Source: DATLLN01 sp963797175
Lineage (GTDB): Bacteria; Actinomycetota; Thermoleophilia; Gaiellales; JAICJC01
Reading direction: 5' to 3'
DNA length: 64,000 bases
NCBI GenBank assembly: GCA_963797175.1
Contig: CAWCOL010000009.1
Span: 558,001-622,000 of the forward strand
Of the stretch, positions 41,552 through 51,336 are shown piece after piece. A model generated the notes under the pieces. The model saw nothing but the letters and a program-made list of their open reading frames with translations. It was not told the origin of the DNA and did not search any database. Positions within the stretch are counted from its first letter, which is position 1; each line of letters begins with the position of its first letter. The position numbers and the translations under genes are program-made.

Positions 41552-43470
41552 ACGCCGTCCCGCGGGATCCGCTCGCTCCACGTCCGCTCGGCGAAGGGCT
41601 CGCCGTCGGCCTGGACCTCGAGATGCAGGTCGACCAGGAACTCGTCCGCGGTCGCCGCGAACCGTGCCTTCGACAGCACGTCGGCGACGAAGCCGTCACG
41701 GGTGAGGACGTAGTGGCAGCTGCCCCACGTGCTCGCCGTCAGCGGGTCGTCGTCCGCCGCCAGCGCCCAGCGCTGGTTGGCCTCCGTCACCGACCAGCCC
41801 TCATCAGGAGCCTCGTCGCGGTACGCGGTCGAGACGGTGATCCCCGAGCGGCCGGCGTGCACATCGGTGACCACCTTCCAGTCCGACTCGCCGGTCGCCT
41901 CGATGCCCGGCTGCGCGATCTCGACCAGCCGGCCCTCCGGCGGTGTGAACGGCACGGCATCCGCGGGCAGCCCGGGCAGTACCAGCTCGACCGGCGAGGT
42001 GATCGCGAGCGGCGCGACCTGCGGCAGCGGCCACAGGTTGGGCCAGTCGCTGACCGCGACCGCGACCCGGATCCGGTGGCCGGCCGCGAACCGCCAGCCG
42101 GTGGTCATCAGCGGCAGCTCGAGCTCGGCGTCGCCCGCCACCTCGAGGTTGACGGCCGCACTGGTCACGTGCTGGGACGAGCCGTCCGGTGCCAGGCTCT
42201 GGAGCTTGACCGAGACCAGGGTGCGGGGCCCGGGGTGGCGCAGCGAGAACCGCACCACCGGCTCGCCGAACACCGCCACCGGCTCGGCCAGCGGCTCGCC
42301 GTCGAAGGTCGCGCTGAGGGCGTCGTCGCGGCGCTGGTCGAGGAACTGGCCGGTGTGCGGCGGCGGCGGGCACCACTGGCCGGTCATGATCCCCGCGGTC
42401 ACGCTGGGCGGTGCGACCGCGGGCGCTCCCAGGGTGACGGTGCGACGCTCGACGCCCTCCGGCCAGCGCTCCGACGCCAGCCACTCGCCCGACACCGTCT
42501 CGTGCGGCCGGGCCGGCGAGTCGGGGCTGCCGATGAAGAACACCGACCGCGGCCGGTGCGGCGCGTCGGTGGGCGGCGCGTCGTCCAGGTGGCGGTGGAA
42601 GAACCGCGCCATCTCGGCCAGGAACGGGTAGCGCGGCCCGGGCACGCCGCGGTCGGGCAGCGTGTGGCACCACGGCCCGGCGAGCAGCTCCCACGGCGCC
42701 TCCAGCCGCTCGCCCATGCGCAGCGCCGCCGTCCGGTAGCCATCCCGCCACCCGGCGCAGATCAGCACCGGGCAGGCGATGCGCCCGAAGTCGGGCCGCA
42801 GCGAGCCGTTCCGCCAGTAGGGCCCGTCGTGCTGGCGGCGGATCCATTCGACCACCCACGCCGGGGTCGTCTCGATCCGCTCCCGCCACGCCCGGTCGAA
42901 CTCGGGGCCGCGTTCGCCCAGCGGCGGCAGCACGTTCATCGCGATCATCGAGGTCGGGTAGGCGGGCAGGCTGCTGGCGTTGAGCGCGCCGCCGTGAAAG
43001 TGCATGTCGTCGGTGTAGCGATCGTCGGTCGCGTAGACCGGCGCGATCGCCCGCAGCGCCGGCGGCCGCAGCGCCGCCAGCTGGATGCACGAGAACCCGC
43101 CGTAGGAGACGCCCCACGAGGCGACCGCCCCGGTGCACCACGGCTGGGCGGCCATCCACGCGACGACCTCGAGGCCGTCCTGCTGCTCCGCTCGCGTGTA
43201 CTCGTCCACGGCGACGCCCTGCGAGCTGCCCGTGCCGCGCACGTCAAGGCGCACGCAGGCGAAGCCGGCCTCGACCAGGAAGCTGTTCTGGGAGCGGTCC
43301 TCGATCGCCCGCAGGTCGTCCTTGCGGTAGGGGATGTGCTCCAGGATCGCCGGGTAGCGGCCGGGCGCGCTGGGGCGGTAGACGTCAACCGAGAGCCGGA
43401 CGCCGTCGCTCGCGACCACCCCCACGTCGCGCTCGAGGATCACGTCCCCACCGCCGAGCACGACCGTCAC
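41548..43470 (-). CDS. CocE/NonD family hydrolase, paralogue 2
   Basis: 640 residues, first gene of the minus-strand operon. GTG 43470 (VTVVLGGGDVILERD) follows GGAGG by five bases, preferred over the longer frame to 43557. Blocks match paralogue 1: VVASDGVRLSVDVYRP, SWGVSYGGFSCIQLAALRPP with the serine, ICAGWRDGYRTAALRM with the acid, GPWCHTLPDRGVPGPRYPF with the histidine, and GHRIRVAVAVSDWPNLWPL. The two genes are clearly similar along their full length and arose by tandem duplication; different substrates are likely. It is divergent from the lyase gene with a 68-bp intergenic region. Confidence 0.9.
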   Translation of the reverse strand: MTVVLGGGDVILERDVGVVASDGVRLSVDVYRPSAPGRYPAILEHIPYRKDDLRAIEDRSQNSFLVEAGFACVRLDVRGTGSSQGVAVDEYTRAEQQDGLEVVAWMAAQPWCTGAVASWGVSYGGFSCIQLAALRPPALRAIAPVYATDDRYTDDMHFHGGALNASSLPAYPTSMIAMNVLPPLGERGPEFDRAWRERIETTPAWVVEWIRRQHDGPYWRNGSLRPDFGRIACPVLICAGWRDGYRTAALRMGERLEAPWELLAGPWCHTLPDRGVPGPRYPFLAEMARFFHRHLDDAPPTDAPHRPRSVFFIGSPDSPARPHETVSGEWLASERWPEGVERRTVTLGAPAVAPPSVTAGIMTGQWCPPPPHTGQFLDQRRDDALSATFDGEPLAEPVAVFGEPVVRFSLRHPGPRTLVSVKLQSLAPDGSSQHVTSAAVNLEVAGDAELELPLMTTGWRFAAGHRIRVAVAVSDWPNLWPLPQVAPLAITSPVELVLPGLPADAVPFTPPEGRLVEIAQPGIEATGESDWKVVTDVHAGRSGITVSTAYRDEAPDEGWSVTEANQRWALAADDDPLTASTWGSCHYVLTRDGFVADVLSKARFAATADEFLVDLHLEVQADGEPFAERTWSERIPRDGV

Positions 43471-43525
43471 CGGGCCTCCATGCGCGGCGACACTAGCACC
43501 ACGGGATCGGGCCGGAGGCGGTCGG

Positions 43526-43531
43526 TACACT
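43526..43531 (+). promoter_or_regulatory. -10-like TACACT before the lyase gene
   Basis: TACACT ends seven bases before ATG 43539, and no Shine-Dalgarno is present: consistent with a leaderless transcript. Confidence 0.45.
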
Positions 43532-43538
43532 CTCCGCG

Positions 43539-45018
43539 ATGGAGGCGGTCGCGGCACTGTCGGGGCGGGGACTGATGCCCGGCGTGCTCGACGCGATCGC
43601 CCGGGATGACCTGCCGGTCGAGATCAGCGCGGACGCGCTCGACCGCATCCGCGACGCGCAGGCCTGCCTCGACCGCGCCGTCGAGGCAGGGACGGCGGTG
43701 TACGGCGTGACCACCGGGCTCGGCCACCGGGTGACCATGCGGATCGACCCGCCCGGCGGCGGCGAGCACGCGCTGCGCACGCTCCGCGGCAGGGCGGTCG
43801 CCGTCGGCCAGCCGCTGCCCCGCGAGGTCGTTCGCGCAGCCATGGCGGCCCGCCTGAACGGCCTCTGCGCCGGCCGCTCCGGCGCCGGCGAGGAGGCGGC
43901 GCAGGCGCTGGCCGCAATGCTGAACGCTGGCGTCCACCCGATCGTGCCGCGGCACGGCTCGATCGGCGCGGCCGACCTCTGCCTGCTCGCCCACATCGGC
44001 CTGGTGGTCGCAGGCGAGGGCGAGGCCGAGCTGGACGGCGAGCGGATGAGCGGCGCCGCGGCGCTGGCGGCCGCGGGCATCGCCGCGGCCCGGCTGGGGC
44101 CGCGGGACGGACTGGCGCTGTGCAGCGCCTCGTCGGTGTCGGCCGGCACGGCCGCGCTCGAGCTCGTCCGCGCGCGCCGCCTGCTGGAGTGGCTCCAGTC
44201 GGCCGCGGCGCTCTCGATGGAGGGATTCCGGGCGCAGCCTGACGCCGATCGACCCGCGGGTGGTCGCCGCACGGCCGGCACCCGGGCAGGAGTGGGCCGC
44301 CGCCGGGCTGCGGCAGCGGCTCGCCGGCGGAGCGCTGACCGAGCCGGGCGCGGCGCGGCGGCTCCAGGACCCGCTCAGCTTCCGTTGCGCCGCATCGATC
44401 CACGGCTCGCTCCATGCCGCGCTCGACCTGCTCGAGGCCGCGGTCGAGCCGGAGCTGAACGGCGCCGGCGACAATCCGCTCGTCCTGGCGGCTGACGATC
44501 TCGTCGTCTCCACAGGCAACTTCCACACCTCCGCACTCGCGCTGGCCGCCGACGCGACGGCGATCGCGATCGCCCAGGCAGCGGCGCCCGCAGCCGAGCG
44601 GCCCGGCCGGCTCTGCAACGCCGCACTCAGCGGGCTGCCCCCCAACCTCACCCGCGGGCCGGCCGGCTCGGCAGGCATGGCACCGCTCCAGAAGCCGGCG
44701 CACGCGCTGGTCAGCGCCATCCGCCAGCGCGCCGCCCCGCTCGCGATCGACCCCAGCGTGACCGCAGAGGGTGTCGAGGACGACGCCACCAACGCCACGC
44801 TCGCCGTCTTCCGCCTGACCGACCAGCTCGACCTCCTGGCCCAGCTGATCGCGGTCGAGTTGGTGTGCGCCGCGCAGGCGGTGGACCTGGCCGAGCCGGG
44901 CAGGTTGGGCGCCGCCACCGCCGAGACGCACGCCGCCGTACGGGCCCTCGTCCCGCCGCTCGCCGACGACCGCCCGCTGAGCGCCGACATCGCAGCCGTG
45001 CTCGCGATTGTGACGTGA
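43539..45018 (+). CDS. aromatic amino acid lyase (HAL/PAL family) homologue with degenerate MIO motif, frameshifted
   Basis: About 492 residues once an extra base near 44237 is removed: EGFRA then SLTPIDPRVV in the next frame. The family eliminates ammonia from histidine, phenylalanine or tyrosine with an MIO group formed from Ala-Ser-Gly. Seen: the active-site tyrosine in AVYGVTTGLGHRVTM, LQDPLSFRCAASIHGSL, ELNGAGDNPLVLAADDL and VSTGNFHTSALAL. Where relatives have GSVGASGDLAPLAH this protein has GSIGAADLCLLAHIG: serine is lost and the loop is one residue shorter, so MIO cannot form in the usual way. It may use another chemistry or be non-catalytic. Codon composition is normal. It lies just before the amine-type ABC operon on the same strand. 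Confidence 0.82.
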
Positions 45019-45150
45019 CGCCGCGAGACGGTTACGATGAGCAATCCGCCGCGTCCGGGGCTATTGTGCACCGTTCCGGTGGGGAATCCCGGCTACCACC
45101 CCGCCCTTGACCCTCGGCCCCAAACCAGCACCACCAGGGAGGCGAATCTC

Positions 45151-46278
45151 GTGACCACCACCAATCATCGAGCGCTGGGGGCGCTCACGCGCGGGTCGCT
45201 GCTGCGCCGTGCGGGCGCCGGCGCCCTCGGGCTCTCCGCCGCGCAGCTGCTGGCGGCGTGCGGCTCCAGCTCCTCCGGCTCGTCGGCATCCGCCGGCTCC
45301 GGCGGCGGCACCATCTCCGGCGAGGCGATCCTCAGCAACTACCCGGGCTGGATGGGCAAGGACAACCTCGCCGCCTTCCACGCCAAGTACCCGGACGCCT
45401 CGATCAAGATGATCTCCAACGCCACGTCCTCGAGCGCAGAGGTCGTGCTCCAGTTCAAGAGCAAGCAGTACGACTTCCTGCTGTCGGACACCACCGACTC
45501 GGGCCAGGCGGCGGCTGCCGACCTGATCACCGAGATCGACTGGTCGAAGGTGCCCAACATCAAGAACATCTCGCAGAAGTTCCGCACGGCGTATCCGTGG
45601 GGCCTGCCCACCGACTACGGCAAGGTCGGCATCGCCTACCGGCCCGACCTGATCGGGAACGCGACCATCACCAGCTGGCACGACCTCTGGGAGCTGATCC
45701 CCAAGCACCCCGGCCAGACCGTGTTCATCGACCTCGAGCGCGACTGCATGGGGTCGACCTGCAAGTACCTGGGGTTCTCGTCCAACACCACCAACCCGGA
45801 CGACATGTCCAAGGTGCAGGACGCGATCACCAGCGTCAAGCCGCACCTCAAGGCGTTCCTCAACACCAACGTCGGCGCCGGCCTGATCAACGGATCGACG
45901 GCGATGGCGATGGACTGGGACTACGACGTCGCCCTGCTCCAGCAGAAGGAGCCGAAGATCAAGTGGGTGCTGCCCGACGAGGGCGTCCACGCCTACCTGG
46001 AGGGCTTCACCGCGGTGCAGGACACGAGCAAGATCGACGTGATCCAGGCCTTCCTCAACTTCCTGGCGGAGCCGGCGCAGTACGCGGACTTCGTGAACAC
46101 CACCGGCACCGCCTACATGATGCCGGCGGCCACGCCGCTGGTGAAGAAGTCGATCTCGCAGAACCCGATCCTGGTGCCGACCGACGAGATCCTGGCCAAG
46201 ACCGAGTTCGACAAGTACCTGGGCGCTGACGGCTCGACGCTCTGGACCAACACGTGGAACGCGATCAAGGCGGCGTAG
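45151..46278 (+). CDS. spermidine/putrescine-type ABC solute-binding lipoprotein (PotD/PotF-like)
   Basis: A 375-residue binding protein. GTG 45151 follows AGGGAGG by eight bases; the longer frame to 45037 lacks a ribosome site. The N-terminus LTRGSLLRRAGAGALGLSAA then QLLAAC is a signal with a twin-arginine pair and a lipobox ending in Cys, so it may be exported by Tat and lipid-anchored. The mature part has polyamine-cluster features: GEAILSNYPGWMGKDNLAAF, KQYDFLLSDTTDSGQAAAAD, YPWGLPTDYGKVGIAYRPDL, FIDLERDCMGSTCKYLGFS and GLINGSTAMAMDWDYDVALL. The ligand may be a polyamine or other amine; the lyase next door suggests an amino-acid derivative (inference). Confidence 0.88.
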   Translation: MTTTNHRALGALTRGSLLRRAGAGALGLSAAQLLAACGSSSSGSSASAGSGGGTISGEAILSNYPGWMGKDNLAAFHAKYPDASIKMISNATSSSAEVVLQFKSKQYDFLLSDTTDSGQAAAADLITEIDWSKVPNIKNISQKFRTAYPWGLPTDYGKVGIAYRPDLIGNATITSWHDLWELIPKHPGQTVFIDLERDCMGSTCKYLGFSSNTTNPDDMSKVQDAITSVKPHLKAFLNTNVGAGLINGSTAMAMDWDYDVALLQQKEPKIKWVLPDEGVHAYLEGFTAVQDTSKIDVIQAFLNFLAEPAQYADFVNTTGTAYMMPAATPLVKKSISQNPILVPTDEILAKTEFDKYLGADGSTLWTNTWNAIKAA

Positions 46279-46294
46279 CCGCAGGCCACGCCGT

Positions 46295-46332
46295 CGCGCC
46301 GCCTCCCCGGGCGACCCCGGGGAGGCGGCGCG
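46295..46332 (+). promoter_or_regulatory. perfect 17-bp hairpin overlapping the permease ribosome-binding site
   Basis: Bases 46295-46311 pair with 46316-46332 without mismatch, with loop CGAC. The right arm contains the GGGGAGG Shine-Dalgarno and the first base of the permease start GTG. It can act as a 3' stabiliser or attenuator for the binding-protein mRNA and as a block to permease translation. Confidence 0.75.
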
Positions 46333-47177
46333 TGCAGTCCGACCGCCTGGCGCGGCTGGCGCTGCTGCTGCCCACGCTGCTGATCACGGCGGTGTGCTTC
46401 CTGATCCCGCTGGGGCTGATCGCGCTCTACTCGTTCGGCACCGTCAACCAGGTCAACTTCGACGTCTACTTCGGCTGGACGGTCCACAACTACCGGGACT
46501 TCACGTCCGCCCTGTACGTCCACACGCTGGCCCGCAGCGTGTTCCTCTCGCTGTCCACCACGCTGGTCTGCGCCGTCCTCGGCTTCACCTTCGCCTACTA
46601 CATCAGCCGCCAGCCGCCGCGGGTGCAGCGGCTGCTGCTGGTGGCGGTGATCGTCCCGTTCTGGACGAGCTTCATCGTCCGCACCTACGCCTGGGTGGAT
46701 CTGCTCCAGAACCTGGGGCCGCTCGACCGCTTCGCCCGCGCCCTGGGGCTGCACGGCCACATCGACGTGCTCTACACGCCGTACTCGATCGGCATCGGCA
46801 TCCTCTACTCGTACCTGCCGCTGATGATCCTGCCCATCTACGTCTCGCTGGAGCGGATCGACCCCGCGCTCTACGACGCGTCCGCCGACCTGGGCGCGAC
46901 CCCGTGGCGCCAGTTCCGCCGCGTCGTGCTGCCGCAGGCCGTGCCCGGGCTGATCGCGGGCATCATCATCGTCGGCGTCCCCGCCCTGGGCGAGTACGTC
47001 ATCCCCGAGATCCTGGGCGGCGGCAAGACGCTGATGGCCGGCAATCTGCTGGCCGACCAGTTCCTGGAGACGGGCAACTACCCATTCGGCTCGGCGCTGG
47101 CCGTGTCCGTGATGGTCGTGCTGATGCTGCTGCTGTTCCTGCTGCGTCGCGCGCAGCCGGCGGTGGAGACGCCGTGA
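46332..47177 (+). CDS. ABC transporter permease, spermidine/putrescine type (PotB-like)
   Basis: A 281-residue inner-membrane permease. GTG 46332 follows GGGGAGG directly, at the edge of the hairpin. TM segments: LLLPTLLITAVCFLIPLGLI, SLSTTLVCAVLGFTFAYYIS, LLVAVIVPFWTSFIVRTYAW and GLIAGIIIVGVPALGEYVIP. The EAA loop reads YDASADLGATPWRQFRRVVL, typical of PotB/PotH partners. It forms a heterodimer with the next permease; its stop overlaps the next start as GTGA. Confidence 0.92.
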   Translation: MQSDRLARLALLLPTLLITAVCFLIPLGLIALYSFGTVNQVNFDVYFGWTVHNYRDFTSALYVHTLARSVFLSLSTTLVCAVLGFTFAYYISRQPPRVQRLLLVAVIVPFWTSFIVRTYAWVDLLQNLGPLDRFARALGLHGHIDVLYTPYSIGIGILYSYLPLMILPIYVSLERIDPALYDASADLGATPWRQFRRVVLPQAVPGLIAGIIIVGVPALGEYVIPEILGGGKTLMAGNLLADQFLETGNYPFGSALAVSVMVVLMLLLFLLRRAQPAVETP

Positions 47178-47994
47178 ACATCCGCCGCCACCCGGTCGCC
47201 GCGCCGCTCAGCCTGCTGATCCTGCTGTTCATGTGGCTGCCGCTGATCGTGGTCGCGATCAACTCGTTCAACCAGCAGGCGCTGATGGCCGGCTGGGGCG
47301 GGTTCACGACGCACTGGTACCGCATGGCGCTGCAGGACGAGAACGTCCGCACCGGCCTCAAGACGACGCTGATCATCGCGGTCGCGTCATCGATCCTGTC
47401 GCTGTTCGTCGCGGTCACCGGCGCGCTCTGGTGGCGGCGGGCCTCGCCCCGCGCGCGGGCCGTCTACGACGCGCTGATCTACGCCCGCATCATCCTGCCC
47501 GAGGTCGTCTTCGCCACGGCGCTCTTCTTCCTCTTCCTCAAGATCCATTTCAGCCTGGGCCTGACGGCGATGGTGATCGGCCACACCGTCTGGAACTCGG
47601 CGTACGTCGCGATCATCGTGCAGGCGCGGATGGCGGGCCTCGACCCGGCGCTGGAGGAGGCCGCGGCCGACCTGGGTGCGACGCCGTGGCGCACGTTCCG
47701 GCGGGTGACGCTCTCGGCGCTGATGCCGGCGATCGTCGCCTCGGGGCTGCTCGCCTTCACCTTCTCGTTCGACGACGTCGTCACGTCGGTGTTCCTCCAG
47801 GGCGCGTCGGACTCGCCGCTGCCGGTCGTGATCCTGGGCATGATCCGGTTCCGGATCACGCCGGAGATCAACGCGATCGGCCTGCTCGTGATGCTGTTCA
47901 CGGTGACGCTGATGAGCTGCGCCGTGGTCGTCTACGCCACCGCCGGCGCGCGCAGCCGGTCGGGCCGGAAGGGAACGATGCTGGACATGTACCG

Positions 47995-47998
<4 letters not shown>
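47174..47998 (+). CDS. ABC transporter permease, spermidine/putrescine type (PotC-like)
   Basis: A 274-residue permease. GTG 47174 overlaps the previous stop. Seen: PLSLLILLFMWLPLIVVAIN, TTLIIAVASSILSLFVAVTG, ARIILPEVVFATALFFLFLK and the EAA loop LEEAAADLGATPWRTFRRVT, then VASGLLAFTFSFDDVVTSVF, the PotC/PotI signature. It completes the channel, and its stop overlaps the ATPase start as ATGA. Confidence 0.92.
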
Positions 47999-49104
<1,106 letters not shown>

Positions 49105-49413
49105 CGCTCCCAGACCCGCTCCTCGAGCAGCGGCACGACGCCCTGCTCGATGAACATGCGGAAGTGCGGCGTGCGCCGGTGGGCCTGGAAGGCGTCCTCG
49201 TCCACATAGCGCTCGTAGAGGGCAAAGCGGTCGGGATCGTCCGCCGAGCGGTTGGCCGTGAACGTCAGACAGCCGGGCTCGGCCCGGGTCGGCCCGACGT
49301 GGCGGGCCAGGATCGCAGCGACCTCGTCGCCGGTGCCCGGGAGCGTGCGGTAGCGGGCGATGACGACGATCATCCGCGGCTCACCCGGCCATGCTACCGG
49401 CGCGAGCGGGACG

Positions 49414-49419
49414 TACACT
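49414..49419 (+). promoter_or_regulatory. -10-like TACACT before 49426
   Basis: TACACT ends six bases before GTG 49426 with no Shine-Dalgarno, the expected spacing for transcription starting at the start codon (leaderless). Confidence 0.5.
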
Positions 49420-49425
49420 GCCGCC

Positions 49426-50058
49426 GTGGCAGACTGGGTCACGATCTCGGCGCTGGCGACCGCCGGCGGGACGCTGGTGCTGGCCGGCGCGACGTTCGCG
49501 TCGGTGCGCTCCGCCAACCGGGCGTCGCGTGTGTCCGAGCGCGCGCTGCTCGCCACGCAGCGGCCGCTGCTGATGCCCTCGCGGCTCCAGGACCCGCCGC
49601 TCAAGGTCGGGTTCATCGACGGCAAGTGGTTCCATGTGCCCGGCGGGTGCGGCGTCGCCGAGGCCGAGGACGAAGCGGTGTATCTGATCATGTCGCTGCG
49701 CAACGTCGGCACGGGGATGGCGGTGCTCCATGGCTGGCAGTTCACGGCTGAACGCCAGTTGGGCGCATCGCCGATGCCGCCGCTCGACTCGTTCCACCGG
49801 CTGACGCGCGACCTCTACGTGCCGGCGTCGGACATGGGGTTCTGGCAGGGCGCGATGCGCGACACCGGGGACGACGAGTTCGACGCCGCCCAGGACGCGG
49901 TGCGGTCACGCCGGGCGTTCACGATCGACGTGCTCTACGGCGACCACGAGGGCGGCCAGCGCGTGATCAGCCGGTTCACGATGAACGCCCGCCAGGACGG
50001 CACGTGGGTGGCCTCCGTCGCCCGCCACTGGAACATCGACCGCCCCGATCCTCGTTAG
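49426..50058 (+). CDS. membrane-anchored protein of unknown function
   Basis: 210 residues: one N-terminal hydrophobic segment (VTISALATAGGTLVLAGATF, residues about 4-26), then a basic stop, and a soluble part with LLATQRPLLMPSRLQDPPLK, AVYLIMSLRNVGTGMAVLHG and FTIDVLYGDHEGGQRVISRF. This layout of one membrane segment plus a beta domain with LRNVGTGMA is common in actinobacterial unknown proteins. GTG 49426 is chosen from the TACACT spacing; the frame reaches 49360 without support. Its TAG overlaps the stop of the convergent gene (TTAG at 50055-50058). Confidence 0.65.
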   Translation: MADWVTISALATAGGTLVLAGATFASVRSANRASRVSERALLATQRPLLMPSRLQDPPLKVGFIDGKWFHVPGGCGVAEAEDEAVYLIMSLRNVGTGMAVLHGWQFTAERQLGASPMPPLDSFHRLTRDLYVPASDMGFWQGAMRDTGDDEFDAAQDAVRSRRAFTIDVLYGDHEGGQRVISRFTMNARQDGTWVASVARHWNIDRPDPR

Positions 50059-50255
50059 CGCTGGGGCATCGCGCGCCGCAGCGACCATCCCAGCAGCACG
50101 ACCACCAGCAGCGGCAGGACGAGGTAGGCTCCGTAGCCCGCCTCGGCCGCGAGAGCGGTCAGCCCCAGTCCCGCGACCACGCCGACCGCGACCCGCCAGT
50201 CGTCGCCGACGACGAACTCGTAGAGGAACCGGCAGAGGTCGGCCGCGCGGCTCAC
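50055..50255 (-). CDS. small membrane protein (66 aa)
   Basis: 66 residues with a charged N-terminus (SRAADLCRFLYEFVVGDDWR) and two hydrophobic segments (VAVGVVAGLGLTALAAEAGY, AYLVLPLLVVVLLGWSL). GTG 50255 overlaps the COG4280-type stop as GTGA, so the two are translated together. Family unknown; as a small subunit it may assist the membrane protein encoded upstream. Confidence 0.6.
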   Translation of the reverse strand: MSRAADLCRFLYEFVVGDDWRVAVGVVAGLGLTALAAEAGYGAYLVLPLLVVVLLGWSLRRAMPQR

Positions 50256-51004
50256 TCGCCACCGCCTCCGGCCAGGGCGGGCGCTGCCGTGCCGCGCAGA
50301 AGGCGCACCATGACGCGGCTGACCAGGACGTAGAAGACGATCAGCCCGAGCAGGGCGAGATCGGTACCCGGCCAGTCCACCCCCGCTCCCTCGGCGCCCC
50401 AGAACGTCCCGAACGAGGTCAGCATGATGCCGACCGAGTACTTCATCGTGTTCTCGGGGACGCGCGCGAGCGGCGCCCGCGCCATCACGCCCGCGCCGGC
50501 GACCAGGAGCACTGCGGCGACCGCGCCCGCGGCCGCCAGCGGCACGCTGCCCTGGTTGCTGCCGAACGTGACCACGATGAAGGCCACCTCCAGCCCCTCC
50601 AGCAGCACGCCCTTGAACGAGACCAGGAAGGCGTAGCCGTCGATGCCCTCGCGCCCGGTGGCGCCCGCGGCCGCCGCCAGCTCGGCCTCGTGGCGGAAGA
50701 TCGCGTCCTCGTCGTGCAGCGCCTTGAGGCCGCTCGAGCGGAGGATCGCCTTGCGCAGCCACTGGAGGCCGAAGACGAGCAGCAGGCCACCGACCACGAC
50801 CCGCAGTACCGAGAGCGGCAGGGCGGTCAGCGCCGGCCCCAGCGCCGCGACGATGACGGCGAGGCACAGCGAGGCCGCGCCGACGCCGATCAGCGCCGAG
50901 CGCCAGCTCCGCGTCATGCCGACGGCGAGCACGATCGTCAACGCCTCCACCGCCTCGACGGCGCTGGCCAGGAAGCTGGACAGCACCAGCAGAAGGGCGT
51001 TCAC
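50252..51004 (-). CDS. COG4280-type integral membrane protein
   Basis: 250 residues with about six to seven membrane segments: LLLVLSSFLASAVEAVEALT, ALIGVGAASLCLAVIVAALG, VLRVVVGGLLLVFGLQWL, AFLVSFKGVLLEGLEVAFIV and ALLGLIVFYVLVSRVMVRLL. Two acidic motifs, SAVEAVEALTI and KGVLLEGLEVAF, lie in membrane segments and recall the E-rich ion-binding motifs of FTR1/Gdt1-like metal transporters, so a cation transport role is possible but unproven. GTG 51004 has a purine-poor upstream. It is followed by the 66-residue gene with a GTGA overlap, and preceded by the peptide gene on the same strand. Confidence 0.72.
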   Translation of the reverse strand: MNALLLVLSSFLASAVEAVEALTIVLAVGMTRSWRSALIGVGAASLCLAVIVAALGPALTALPLSVLRVVVGGLLLVFGLQWLRKAILRSSGLKALHDEDAIFRHEAELAAAAGATGREGIDGYAFLVSFKGVLLEGLEVAFIVVTFGSNQGSVPLAAAGAVAAVLLVAGAGVMARAPLARVPENTMKYSVGIMLTSFGTFWGAEGAGVDWPGTDLALLGLIVFYVLVSRVMVRLLRGTAAPALAGGGGE

Positions 51005-51151
51005 CGTGTGCCCACCGCGGCCGTCCACCGCACGTCGTGGGCCGCTCTCCTCACACGGCGATCGTACCCAAGGCCCGCAGCCGAGCGTGCACCGTGCCGC
51101 GCCGCCGCTCCGATCCGCTTACCGGGAACGGCGGCGCGCAGCCTGACTGCA

Positions 51152-51241
51152 CTACGGTCCCCACTCCTTGCCGGCGGCGACCCAGGCCGAGGCCAGGGTG
51201 GCAATTGCGAGGACGACCGACGGGCGGATGTACCTGTACAT
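51152..51241 (-). CDS. 29-residue hydrophobic peptide gene, divergent from the XRE-TPR regulator
   Basis: A short ORF too small for most gene finders: MYRYIRP, then a hydrophobic core of about residues 9-23 (VVLAIATLASAW), then a short tail ending GKEWGP and TAG. Support is strong for its size: AAGGAGG lies a few bases before the ATG at 51241, and TTGCAC (51297-51302) and GAATGT (51274-51279) hexamers are 17 bp apart on the minus strand. The layout, basic start, membrane core and short polar tail, resembles exported signalling peptides, but a small membrane subunit is equally possible. No family is recognised. Confidence 0.55.
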   Translation of the reverse strand: MYRYIRPSVVLAIATLASAWVAAGKEWGP

Positions 51242-51259
51242 GGAGCTCCCCTCCTTGTC

Positions 51260-51324
51260 GTTGCCTATTGGCAACATTCGCAGAACCGGTTGCCACGTGC
51301 AAGCGTCAGTTGCCAACGGGCAAC
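51260..51324. promoter_or_regulatory. palindromic operators between the peptide gene and the XRE-TPR regulator
   Basis: Two perfect copies of GTTGCC-N4-GGCAAC at 51260-51275 and 51309-51324, and an imperfect one at 51289-51304 (GTTGCC-acgt-GCAAGC). Centres are 29 and 20 bp apart. The first covers the predicted -10/start of the peptide promoter, the second its -35, and the third lies just before the regulator ATG, suggesting that the regulator represses both. Confidence 0.65.
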
Positions 51325-51336
51325 GAGTCTCGTAGG

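Noticed and set aside
41623..43575. 650-aa plus-strand ORF antisense to a CocE gene
   Set aside because: Mirror-frame shadow; CocE motifs on the minus strand are unambiguous.
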